Origin: Thermogutta sp.
Lineage (GTDB): Bacteria > Planctomycetota > Planctomycetia > Pirellulales > Thermoguttaceae
NCBI RefSeq assembly: GCF_014359955.1
Contig: NZ_JACIYL010000143.1
Span: 1 to 7,557 of the forward strand
DNA length: 7,557 bases
Reading direction: 5' to 3'
Under the pieces are notes generated by a model, which was given only the letters and a program-made list of their open reading frames with translations, did not search any database and was not told where the DNA came from. Positions 1-6,795 of the stretch are shown piece by piece. The first letter of the stretch is position 1, and each line of letters begins with the position of its first letter. The translations under genes and the position numbers were made by a program.

Positions 1-2421
1 TTCCCGGGAATTGAAGCTGAAGTGACTCACCCCATATCCGCGGACCCGCGCGTCGCTGGTCTGGGCGAAAACTTTTCTGATTTCGTCGAAGGCTTTGATG
101 AAAGTGGCGGGGTTGGAGCGCCAGGTTTTGCCGGGAAAACCCTGGTCAACGAGGACGACGTCACCAATCTGTTTTTCTCCCAGAAGATCCGAAAACGGGA
201 GCGGCGGCGGACCAGAGCCCTGAAGCCGCTGCAGAAGGGCAGGGTAAAGTGTTTTTTCCACGAGGGTGCTTTTTCCTGCCCCACTCACTCCGGTGACCGC
301 ACAAAGGACGCCGAGAGGAAATTCCACCGTGACATGCTTGAGATTATGCCCGGAGGCTCCCGCTAACCGGATCCACCCCTGGGCCTGTCGGCGGGGGCGT
401 GTCAGCACGATCTGACGCCGACGGTTGACATACTCGGCGGTCAAAGTGGAGGCCTTTGCCAAATCCTCCGGTGGTCCCTGGAAGACGATTTCGCCACCAC
501 GTTCCCCGGCTCCTGGTCCCAGTTCGATGACGAGATCCGCCTCGCGGATCAGGGTTTCGTCGTGTTCGATCGCGACGAGCGTGTTTCCGCGGTTGCGGAG
601 GCGAAGGATCATCCGACGAAGTGCCGCCCGATCTCGCGGATGAAGTCCTGCGGACGGTTCATCGAGGATATAGACCACGTGTTTGAGACCGGAGCCCAGA
701 GCCGCAGCGAGGAGCGTTCGCCGCAACTCCCCGGTACTGAGGGAATTGCCCGGTCGGTCGAGATTGAGATGACCAAGACCAAGTTCCCGAAGCGAAAGAA
801 GTCGTTCCAGAATTGCTTCCCTGCAATAAGTGGCCTGGCGGGTTTCTGGCCCATCGACGACGAGATGGCGAAGGAACTCAATCGCCTCATCTACCGTGAG
901 GGTGCAAAATTCGCGGATATTCAGCCGACGTGCCCGGACTTCCCCATCTTCGTCCCCTATCTCGGAAGTTGCGCATTTTCCGGCTTCGCCCAACCTGGCC
1001 TTTTGCCAGTCACTTTTCAGGAAAACGCTCAACGCCTGACGTGAAAGGCGGGTACCGCGGCACTCGGGACATCGAATTTCCACTTTCCATTGTTGCATCC
1101 AGGCACGCCAGGCAAATCTCTGCCGCTGTCTTTCCAGTTTCCGAAAAATTCCTTCAAGCCCGGCAAAACCTTTTTCCTCGTTTCCGTAAAGGACCAGCCC
1201 CAGTTGTTCAGGAGTTAAATCGCCCACCGGTCGGTCAAGCGGAATATCCAATTCCCGGGCCTGACGGAGAAGTTCCTCCTGAAATCGGCTCAGTCCAGGC
1301 CTGCGCAGCGGGGCGATCGCTCCTTTTTCCAGGCTGAGATGGAAGTCCGGAAAAACCCTGGCGGGATCCAGGGTGCCGACTTTTCCCGTACCCTGGCAGC
1401 GAGGACACGCACCGACTGCTGTGTGACTATTGAAAAGATTGGGTTCGGGTGTGGCAAATACTTCTCCGCATGTGGGGCAGACAGGTTGGGAGCTAAACTC
1501 AGCGCGGAGCCATTCTCGGTCATTAATCCGGCACCACCTCCAGACGACGTCCCCAACGAGCGTTCCCCGCTCAGAATAACGTTCCTCTGGTCCTCCCGCC
1601 TCCGAGGCGCGTTCTCCTTTCTCCACAAAAATGAGGCACTTTCCGCTACCCTGCGCGAGGGCCGCCTCAATAGACTCACGAAGTCGGGACTCGGGACAAC
1701 TTCCCAGTTGGATCCGGTCCACTATAACTGTCAGGGGCTCATTCCACCTTTTTTGGGTAACCGGCTCGACCTCCCCCGAGCCTCCGCGGGCTGGACAGCT
1801 CCTCTGGGCAACCATTTGTTGAAGATCCTGTACGGACAGGACTTGGCCGTCGACAAGGACGCGCGTCCAGCCTTCTGCCGCCAGTTTACCGGTGACTTCC
1901 CGCAGTCTATCAAGAGGGCCTGGTGCTGCGGAAAATGCTTCCGCAACGCAAAAGGCGACCATCGCCCGACGGCCGGTCAACCAGTCCGCTTGTAAAGTTT
2001 CGGCGATTGCTTGTGAATCCCAAGCCCGCACAGGCCAGCCGCAACGTGTGCAATAAATTTCCCCAAGGTGTGTATAGAGCAAACGGAGAAGATCGAAAAT
2101 TTCCGTCAGTTGGGCGACATCTCCCCGAATCCCCCGGGTCCGCACCTGGTCGCCCACGGCTACCGTGGGCGAGAGATTGCCGATGTAGTCTACATCCGGG
2201 CGGGGCAGATCTTCGAAGTGCTGGCGAATCCGCGCGGAGAGACTTTCGATATACCGCCGCTGCCCCTCAACGTAGAGCGTATCGAAGGCGAGGCTGGTTT
2301 TGCCACTTCCACTGGGACCGCAGAGGACAGTCAGCTTTCCTTTCGGTATTTCGACATCAAGGGACTTGAGATTGTGGGTGCGGGCGCCTCGAATGATGAT
2401 GCTGCGTCCTGGGGAAGACAT
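1..2421 (-). CDS. uvrA: UvrA-family excinuclease ABC subunit A (partial, 3' end missing)
   Basis: UvrA is the dimeric ATPase that recognises DNA damage and loads UvrB in cytoplasmic nucleotide excision repair. The frame is open for 807 codons from ATG 2421 to the window edge. The visible order is Walker A GPSGSGKT (35-42), the DTLYVEGQRRYIESLSA block (46-62), a UvrB-binding-like region (about 125-245), a zinc-binding module Cys315/318/339/342 with the usual 20-residue gap, a half motif CPEC (451-454), signature LSTGE (561-565), Walker B with DEP (587-589), switch His620, then a second Walker A GVSGAGKST (711-719) and RSNPAT (768-773). It stops just before the expected second zinc finger and second signature. 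By comparison with E. coli UvrA the first half is somewhat longer. The first signature lacks the usual LSGGEAQR. No in-frame ATG, GTG or TTG lies upstream before a stop at 2554-2556, so ATG 2421 is the best start, though I see no Shine-Dalgarno. It is probably cotranscribed with the upstream ketosynthase-like gene. A specialised UvrA paralogue is possible. Confidence 0.94.
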   Translation of the reverse strand, partial: MSSPGRSIIIRGARTHNLKSLDVEIPKGKLTVLCGPSGSGKTSLAFDTLYVEGQRRYIESLSARIRQHFEDLPRPDVDYIGNLSPTVAVGDQVRTRGIRGDVAQLTEIFDLLRLLYTHLGEIYCTRCGWPVRAWDSQAIAETLQADWLTGRRAMVAFCVAEAFSAAPGPLDRLREVTGKLAAEGWTRVLVDGQVLSVQDLQQMVAQRSCPARGGSGEVEPVTQKRWNEPLTVIVDRIQLGSCPESRLRESIEAALAQGSGKCLIFVEKGERASEAGGPEERYSERGTLVGDVVWRWCRINDREWLRAEFSSQPVCPTCGEVFATPEPNLFNSHTAVGACPRCQGTGKVGTLDPARVFPDFHLSLEKGAIAPLRRPGLSRFQEELLRQARELDIPLDRPVGDLTPEQLGLVLYGNEEKGFAGLEGIFRKLERQRQRFAWRAWMQQWKVEIRCPECRGTRLSRQALSVFLKSDWQKARLGEAGKCATSEIGDEDGEVRARRLNIREFCTLTVDEAIEFLRHLVVDGPETRQATYCREAILERLLSLRELGLGHLNLDRPGNSLSTGELRRTLLAAALGSGLKHVVYILDEPSAGLHPRDRAALRRMILRLRNRGNTLVAIEHDETLIREADLVIELGPGAGERGGEIVFQGPPEDLAKASTLTAEYVNRRRQIVLTRPRRQAQGWIRLAGASGHNLKHVTVEFPLGVLCAVTGVSGAGKSTLVEKTLYPALLQRLQGSGPPPLPFSDLLGEKQIGDVVLVDQGFPGKTWRSNPATFIKAFDEIRKVFAQTSDARVRGYGVSHFSFNSRE

Positions 2422-2503
2422 GACTGTCCAGACGGTAGGCTGATTACTCCGAGTCCCGCCGCCGTGCCGGGCCTCTTCGCTACCGGTCTTGCTGAGGTGA
2501 GCG

Positions 2504-2701
2504 TTATTCGCTCCATGCAGCCACGATGGCCGCTGACGCCTGTCCTTGCGGCGTCACATTGATGTTCACAAAGACCGGGCGTGAAATCTCCCGAGGTTCG
2601 CGGACGACATCCACGGGACAGGCGGGATCAGGATCATCGCAGTTAAGTGTGGCAAACAATTGTTTGTGGTTGAGTGCGAGAACCCCCAGGGCCAGTTCCA
2701 C
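2504..2701 (-). pseudogene. Out-of-frame C-terminal segment of the ketosynthase-like gene
   Basis: This frame encodes about 65 residues and ends at TAA 2504-2506. It begins VELALGVLALNHKQ and continues with TLNCDDPDPACPVDVV, which matches the usual ketosynthase C-terminus (a helix after the GAGAG turn, then the N-x-x-x-PDP-x-C-x-x-D-x-V strand). The upstream frame instead reads LWNWPWGFSHSTT and on to a stop at 2566, which is unlike the family. Adding one base to the CCC run at 2704-2706 (GGG on the coding strand) joins the two as GAGAG-A-VELAL. This is therefore the displaced 3' part of the gene above, not a separate gene. The final segment NINVTPQGQAS replaces the usual GFGGTN loop, another sign that the protein is not a standard condensing enzyme. 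Confidence 0.85.
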
Positions 2702-3816
2702 AGCCCTGCGCCGGCTCCCAGGTTTCCGAAATAACTTTTCGCCGCGATAACGGGTACCTTTTCGGGCCCAAAGACTTCAGCTAGGGCCTCTGCCTCCTCC
2801 TGATCGCAACTTTGAGTCCCCAGCCCGTGGGCCATGACAAAGCCAATATCCTCAGGTTGCATTTGGGCCTGATCGAGAACTGCCCGTAAAGCCAAAATGA
2901 GGGCGGCCTTTCGATCGGCAACGCAGTGACGTCCCGCCACAGCGGCCGAGGCTGCTGCCAGGACTTCACCGTAAACCTTGACGCCTCGCTTGAGTGCCGA
3001 CCGACTATCTTCGAGAATGACGGCTGCTGCCCCCTCACCAGGCACCATGCCGGGACGGTTCTTGTCGAACGGCCGGCAGGCCGTGGTGGGCTCCTCATCG
3101 CCGAGCGCGACTTCTTCCTGTTGAACCGTGTGAAGGGCCTTCATCAAACTGAGCCGCGTGCCGGTTACCCCGACCACCATGCAATCGGCCCGCCCCGCAC
3201 GGATGATGTTGAGTCCATCTGCCAGGCACACGCCGGGGCTTGCTTCTCGCACCGTCAGGGAATTGCTCGGACCCCGCAGATCGTTGTAAATGGCCAGGTG
3301 GCTCGCCGGCATGTTGGGGAGGTACTTGAGAAGCCACAACGGGAACAGTCGCGGCATCCCTTCCCCGGCCCACCGGTCAAAATGGAAGACCCCGTGCCCA
3401 TCCAAGCAGGCCTTGATGCCTTCGAGAAATTCCTGGGGCTCGCTGACCATGTAGTCGCTGCCAAAGCTCGTGCCGATTCGTTCGGGCTCAAACGTCCCGA
3501 TTCGAATCGCCGCATCGTTGAGGGCAAGCTGGCCGGCAGCAACGCCCATCTGACATTCACGGCACATCACTTTGAGTGCTTTCCGGAGGTTTTTTTGCGC
3601 CTCCTTGTCCATTTCGCCAAAGTCTTTGATGTTGCCCGTGAATTCTCTAACTTCGCCAGCCGCCCGGAGGGGAATCACCTCCCGTGGGATCCCGCTAGGG
3701 CGCGCAAGGCCGGACCGTCGGGCCAGCACCGCCTCCCACATTTCCTGGGGGCTCCGCCCGATGGGGCAAAGCACACCAATTCCTGTGATGACAACGCGTC
3801 GCTCCGAGCGATCCAT
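2566..3816 (-). CDS. Beta-ketoacyl-synthase-like protein lacking the catalytic Cys; C-terminus frameshifted
   Basis: This belongs to the FabF-type condensing-enzyme fold. The N-terminus RRVVITGIGVLCPIG (6-20), LPNMPASHLAI (166-176), RGPSNS (181-186), a PFDKNRPGMVPGEGAA segment (249-264), MAHG (328-331) and KSYFGNLGAGAG (360-371) follow the family order. The triad is altered: the active-site Cys position aligns with Glu191, His330 is kept, and the second His aligns with Asn365. It is therefore unlikely to catalyse normal Claisen condensation. Chain-length factors and KSQ domains, which replace Cys with Gln, are the nearest precedent, so a decarboxylating or partner subunit is a reasonable inference. 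The intact frame gives 416 residues, but after Gly371 the family-like sequence continues in another frame down to 2504; the corrected length would be 437, near the usual 410-415. The start at 3816 has a GAGGG Shine-Dalgarno 7 nt upstream. It is the first gene of a leftward unit with uvrA. No active ketosynthase partner or acyl carrier protein lies in the window. Confidence 0.88.
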   Translation of the reverse strand: MDRSERRVVITGIGVLCPIGRSPQEMWEAVLARRSGLARPSGIPREVIPLRAAGEVREFTGNIKDFGEMDKEAQKNLRKALKVMCRECQMGVAAGQLALNDAAIRIGTFEPERIGTSFGSDYMVSEPQEFLEGIKACLDGHGVFHFDRWAGEGMPRLFPLWLLKYLPNMPASHLAIYNDLRGPSNSLTVREASPGVCLADGLNIIRAGRADCMVVGVTGTRLSLMKALHTVQQEEVALGDEEPTTACRPFDKNRPGMVPGEGAAAVILEDSRSALKRGVKVYGEVLAAASAAVAGRHCVADRKAALILALRAVLDQAQMQPEDIGFVMAHGLGTQSCDQEEAEALAEVFGPEKVPVIAAKSYFGNLGAGAGLWNWPWGFSHSTTNNCLPHLTAMILIPPVPWMSSANLGRFHARSL

Positions 3817-3823
3817 GGGTTCG

Positions 3824-3828
3824 CCCTC
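3824..3828 (-). promoter_or_regulatory. Ribosome binding site of the ketosynthase-like gene
   Basis: GAGGG on the minus strand lies 7 nt before ATG 3816. It supports that start over alternatives further upstream. Confidence 0.6.
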
Positions 3829-3945
3829 AAGCCTGTGTCGGTCTGCCGGTCTGTAGGTCGCGAATTTTTAATCTTAACTGATCGCCCAGCCGGCGTCGAG
3901 GGTCGAATGATTTTTACTGCTGCACATTCCCTGTCAGAAAAATTA

Positions 3946-3974
3946 TTGACAAAAAACTGCACCAGAGATAAGCT
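3946..3974 (+). promoter_or_regulatory. Candidate sigma-70-like promoter for the pseudopilin/lipoprotein genes
   Basis: A perfect TTGACA at 3946-3951 is followed after 17 nt by TAAGCT at 3969-3974, which matches TATAAT at three of six positions. It sits in the AT-rich divergent spacer and would start transcription near 3980, leaving a leader of about 80 nt before ATG 4060. The -35 is strong and the -10 weak. For the opposite direction only weak boxes are visible, for example CTGACA (minus strand, 3932-3937) with AAAAAT 16 nt downstream, so I do not call a minus-strand promoter. Confidence 0.4.
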
Positions 3975-3996
3975 AATCGCACAAAAGATAATTTAA

Positions 3997-4056
3997 ATGA
4001 CGCAATGGTGTTGCGACGGTTGTGTGGTCTTCTTGTTTAGAAAAACTTGGGGGTGA
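3997..4056 (+). other. Possible 19-codon leader ORF
   Basis: ATG 3997 opens a 19-codon frame, MTQWCCDGCVVFLFRKTWG, that ends at TGA 4054-4056. The stop lies 3 nt before the first pseudopilin ATG, inside the G-rich stretch that would act as that gene's ribosome binding site. Three cysteines and two tryptophans in so short a peptide are notable. There is no Shine-Dalgarno before ATG 3997 and no homology that I recognise, so it may be chance. If translated, it could couple translation to the downstream gene. Confidence 0.18.
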
Positions 4057-4059
4057 CCT

Positions 4060-5067
4060 ATGCGCCTTTCACGTTGCCCTGGTCGGCGCGCGTTCACACT
4101 TGTCGAGTTACTGGTTGTCATCGCCATCATCGGAATCCTCATCGCACTCCTCCTCCCCGCCGTCCAGGCAGCACGCGAGGCCGCTCGGCGAAGCCAGTGT
4201 AACAACAACCTCAAACAGCTTATGCTGGCCTTCCATAATTACCACGATAAATGGAGTCGGTTCCCGCCGGGTCTCGTGAAGATGGGAAACTGGTTCGCCA
4301 TAAACAATTGTCCAGAGGGGCAATGCGGCACATGGTCGTGGGGGGCGTTCATTCTGCCGTACTGTGAGCAATCTGCTCTCTACGAAACACTTCGTCCGAC
4401 GATGGTTCCATCCGACGCTGCTATCCAGCCCGATCAGGTGTACGCCCTCGTACGGCAACGATTGCCACTTTTCCGATGCCCGTCGGACACCGCCCCCGAC
4501 ACCAATACAGAGCGCAAAGTGCCGCGCATTGGTTTCTACGGAAATGCTAATTGCACGACGGGGTGCGTGGATGTGTTTACAGCCAATTACGTTGGATCGA
4601 ACGACAGTTATAATCTGAACCGCGAGTACACGGGCACCAACCAGTTCAATGGTTTTCTGGGATATGGGCAGACGGGGAGCAATCCCCCACGTTGCACGCC
4701 CATTGGCGACGTGACGGACGGAACCAGCAATACTTTTGCCCTGGGGGAACGAGCCTGGCAAATCCAGGGGGTTATGCTGCGGGCTGCGGTTCCGATCATC
4801 GCCAATGGCGACACCGGAAATCACTCGCGACAGGGGCAGGTCTATGCCATGGCGTGTGGTCGCTGGCCGCTTAATTGTACCTCGGCCCCCGAGTGTGACC
4901 GGGGTTTCAGTAGCATGCATCCAGGAGGGGCTAACTTTGCGATGGTCGACGGCTCGGTCCGATTCATTTCGAATACCATCGACCACAACAATGCCACCTC
5001 GGCTGTGGATAGTACCTACGAACGACTTATCGCCATTGATGATGGTCAACCTGTACAAGTTCCTTAA
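4060..5067 (+). CDS. DUF1559 pseudopilin-like protein A
   Basis: This 335-residue protein has the architecture of planctomycete DUF1559 (PF07596) proteins. A short basic leader ends in RRA, followed by FTLVE at residues 12-16 (the type IV prepilin cleavage and methylation site, with Ala rather than Gly at -1). A hydrophobic helix (about 17-35) and a conserved [13 protein letters not shown] stretch come next. [11 protein letters not shown] lies in the middle of the C-terminal half. The H-X9-DG motif (His287 to Asp297-Gly298, then SVRF) matches the prepilin-processing-associated C-terminal domain. After cleavage it should be an inner-membrane or assembled pseudopilin with its globular domain outside the cytoplasm. 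It has 11 cysteines in the mature part, against 6 in protein B, so disulfides are possible. GGGGGTGA at 4049-4056 is a close-set but plausible ribosome binding site. Its function is unknown; the family is greatly expanded in planctomycetes. Lipoprotein A follows after 35 nt. Confidence 0.93.
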   Translation: MRLSRCPGRRAFTLVELLVVIAIIGILIALLLPAVQAAREAARRSQCNNNLKQLMLAFHNYHDKWSRFPPGLVKMGNWFAINNCPEGQCGTWSWGAFILPYCEQSALYETLRPTMVPSDAAIQPDQVYALVRQRLPLFRCPSDTAPDTNTERKVPRIGFYGNANCTTGCVDVFTANYVGSNDSYNLNREYTGTNQFNGFLGYGQTGSNPPRCTPIGDVTDGTSNTFALGERAWQIQGVMLRAAVPIIANGDTGNHSRQGQVYAMACGRWPLNCTSAPECDRGFSSMHPGGANFAMVDGSVRFISNTIDHNNATSAVDSTYERLIAIDDGQPVQVP

Positions 5068-5091
5068 CATGGCTGGTTGTTCCAACTCGGG

Positions 5092-5096
5092 GGAGG
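5092..5096 (+). promoter_or_regulatory. Ribosome binding site deciding the GTG start of lipoprotein A
   Basis: GGAGG, within a longer G-rich stretch beginning at 5089, lies 6 nt before GTG 5103. It makes the non-ATG start convincing. Confidence 0.7.
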
Positions 5097-5102
5097 CCAA
5101 CG

Positions 5103-5516
5103 GTGAAGCAAGTAGCTCTTATTCTGGTGGTGATCGTCGGGCTTTTCAGTTTGACTGGGTGCGGAACTGGCGGTCCCGCGCTCGGACAGGTTGAAGGCAC
5201 AGTTACGCTCGACGGCGTTCCCCTTCCCGGAGCCCGTGTCATTTTCACTCCTGTGGATGGTGGTCGCTCATCCATGGCTGTGACTGATGGCAGCGGCCAC
5301 TATGAATTGGAGTTTGCCGCTGGCAAAAAAGGGGCTGTGGTGGGCAAACATAAAGTCACAATTTCGACTTTTGAGGAGGGCGAAAAAGATGACAGCGGAA
5401 AACTTGTAGGCTTCGTGCCAGAGCGCGTTCCCGCAAAGTATAACACCAACAGCACGTTGGAAGTGGAAGTCAAGCGAGGCCATCAGGTCATTGATTTCCC
5501 GTTGGACTCGCGATAA
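5103..5516 (+). CDS. Small carboxypeptidase-regulatory-like lipoprotein A
   Basis: This 137-residue protein starts at GTG with a good ribosome binding site. The signal peptide MKQVALILVVIVGLFSLTGC carries a lipobox LTGC, with Cys20 as the predicted lipidated residue. The mature part begins with a beta-sandwich-like unit: VEGTVTLDGVPLPGARVIFTP, then AVTDGSGHYEL and GAVVGKHKVTI. This is the carboxypeptidase-regulatory-like (transthyretin-like) pattern common in planctomycete lipoproteins. A second conserved segment, VPAKYNTNSTLEVEV, follows near the C-terminus. It should be a lipid-anchored protein on the periplasmic side of a membrane, with no catalytic residues visible. It lies 35 nt after pseudopilin A and 79 nt before pseudopilin B, so cotranscription is likely. 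A link to pseudopilin function is inferred only from repeated adjacency. Confidence 0.88.
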   Translation: MKQVALILVVIVGLFSLTGCGTGGPALGQVEGTVTLDGVPLPGARVIFTPVDGGRSSMAVTDGSGHYELEFAAGKKGAVVGKHKVTISTFEEGEKDDSGKLVGFVPERVPAKYNTNSTLEVEVKRGHQVIDFPLDSR

Positions 5517-5518
5517 AA

Positions 5519-5566
5519 GGTGGAGGCCAGCCACCGCTTATGCGGTTCACGAATACCAGCAGGTAT
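5519..5566 (+). other. Short inverted repeats in the spacer before pseudopilin B
   Basis: Three small stems are visible: GGTGG 5519-5523 with CCACC 5531-5535; ACCGC 5533-5537 with GCGGT 5542-5546 (loop TTAT); and ATACC 5553-5557 with GGTAT 5562-5566 (loop AGCA). The first two share bases 5533-5535, so they cannot form together. No T-tract follows, so this is not a standard terminator. Stems this short can arise by chance. Confidence 0.25.
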
Positions 5567-5581
5567 CATTCTATTTAGTGA

Positions 5582-5588
5582 GAGGAGG
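5582..5588 (+). promoter_or_regulatory. Ribosome binding site deciding the start of pseudopilin B
   Basis: GAGGAGG lies 7 nt before ATG 5596. It supports this start over the in-frame ATG at 5491, which would overlap lipoprotein A and put 35 extra residues before the prepilin leader. Confidence 0.8.
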
Positions 5589-5595
5589 TGTTGGT

Positions 5596-6699
5596 ATGCG
5601 TCGCAGCAGAAAAGCGTTCACCCTGGTCGAACTCTTAGTCGTCATTGCTATTATTGGCATCCTGATCGCGCTGTTGTTGCCCGCTGTACAAGCAGCGCGG
5701 GAAGCAGCTCGCCGATCCCAGTGCAGTAACAACCTCAAGCAGCTCATGTTGGCTGTTCATACGTACGCGGATACCTACCAGCGGCTTCCGGCGCGGCAAT
5801 CTGGAACCGGTAATATCGCCACAGGTTACCAGCGACTGCGAATCAGTGGCTGGGTGCAGTTGGCGCCTTTCTACGAACAGAAATCGGTGTACGACGCGGC
5901 CATGCAAGCGAATGACAATCCCTGGTCTGATAACGCGGTTTCACACTGGCAGCTTACGGTAATCCCGACACTCAATTGTCCCAGTGACGCCGGAGATATT
6001 CCTCCAAGAGGGGCCAAACGCGGATCGACAAGTTATGCTTTTTGCGCGGGCGATAATTACGAAGCCTCGGTGCACAATCCTACAGAACGCTCGGACGCCA
6101 ATCAAGCGGCAGCCCTCATGAATACACCCATTCGTAATCGCGGGTGCTTTGGCCGACAAGATTATAACTCACTGGCGGCGATCACCGATGGTACAAGCAA
6201 CACCATTGCCCTGGCTGAACGCTCTCGCCCCCGCCGGGATAATGACCGCGGTTCTGCCATTTATGACACAAGCGGAGATCCGGCGGCATACATTCCGCTA
6301 ACCTGCCGCGCCTACTGGGCAGGAAACGCATACATTTCTGGTGCTCCGATTTTCACCGCCGACACCTCCCCAGGATACCGCTGGGCAGACGGAGCTGCAT
6401 ACTTCGCTGGTGTGACGACAATTCTACCCCCTAATACGGCCGTTTGCGCAATTGCCGGTGGCGGCTGGAGCGGCATTTCAGGGCATTTTGCCCCGGGGAT
6501 TTACACGGCGACGAGCGAACACCCTGGCGGTGTCAATGTAGCGTTGGCCGATGGAAGCGTGCGTTTCATTAGCGATACGATCGACACCGGTAATTTGGGT
6601 GTCGTGGCGCCGTTGCCGACAGCCTCTGGCCCCAGCCCCTTTGGCGTCTGGGGAGCGCTGGGAACGAAGGCAGGAGGCGAAACGATCACAGGATTCTAA
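5596..6699 (+). CDS. DUF1559 pseudopilin-like protein B
   Basis: This 367-residue paralogue of protein A starts at ATG 5596, behind a strong ribosome binding site. Its leader MRRSRKA is followed by FTLVE (residues 8-12), again with Ala at -1. It then has the hydrophobic helix and [11 protein letters not shown] stretch, DGTSNTIALAE in the middle, and the H-X9-DG motif at His309 to Asp319-Gly320 followed by SVRF. The C-terminal tail contains FGVWGALGTKAGGE, a common ending in this family that protein A lacks. From the residue before FTLVE onward, 46 of 47 residues are identical to protein A, while the central domain is very different, as expected if the exposed part is what diversifies. Lipoprotein B follows. 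The role is unknown; prepilin-peptidase processing and membrane or pseudopilus localisation are inferred from the leader. Confidence 0.94.
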   Translation: MRRSRKAFTLVELLVVIAIIGILIALLLPAVQAAREAARRSQCSNNLKQLMLAVHTYADTYQRLPARQSGTGNIATGYQRLRISGWVQLAPFYEQKSVYDAAMQANDNPWSDNAVSHWQLTVIPTLNCPSDAGDIPPRGAKRGSTSYAFCAGDNYEASVHNPTERSDANQAAALMNTPIRNRGCFGRQDYNSLAAITDGTSNTIALAERSRPRRDNDRGSAIYDTSGDPAAYIPLTCRAYWAGNAYISGAPIFTADTSPGYRWADGAAYFAGVTTILPPNTAVCAIAGGGWSGISGHFAPGIYTATSEHPGGVNVALADGSVRFISDTIDTGNLGVVAPLPTASGPSPFGVWGALGTKAGGETITGF

Positions 6700-6795
6700 G
6701 AAGTGACAAATTTAAGCGTCAGCTTGCGTATGGCTCCGTTTGACGGTAGAGTCGCGTGCTTTCGAAGGATCCGTCCGTATCGCATGAGGGCATCC

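Noticed and set aside
1339..1995. 218-codon plus-strand open frame antisense to uvrA
   Set aside because: UvrA motifs run without interruption on the minus strand across this stretch.
2422..2503. Possible terminator or separate promoter between the ketosynthase-like gene and uvrA
   Set aside because: I found no convincing hairpin with a T-tract and no good -35/-10 pair in these 82 nt.
2699..2712. Programmed ribosomal frameshift in the ketosynthase-like gene
   Set aside because: No slippery heptamer of the X-XXY-YYZ type and no clear downstream hairpin is visible. A plain one-base deletion or a sequence error is simpler.
2926..3996. 356-codon plus-strand open frame antisense to the ketosynthase-like gene
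   Set aside because: The minus-strand frame has clear family motifs throughout. The antisense protein has no recognisable domain and is explained by GC-biased codon use.
4108..5100. 330-codon minus-strand open frame antisense to pseudopilin A
   Set aside because: It overlaps a clear DUF1559 gene and has no recognisable motif. Long antisense frames are common opposite GC-rich genes.
5491..5595. Earlier in-frame ATG for pseudopilin B
   Set aside because: It would overlap lipoprotein A and put 35 residues before the short basic leader expected of a prepilin. ATG 5596 has a strong ribosome binding site.
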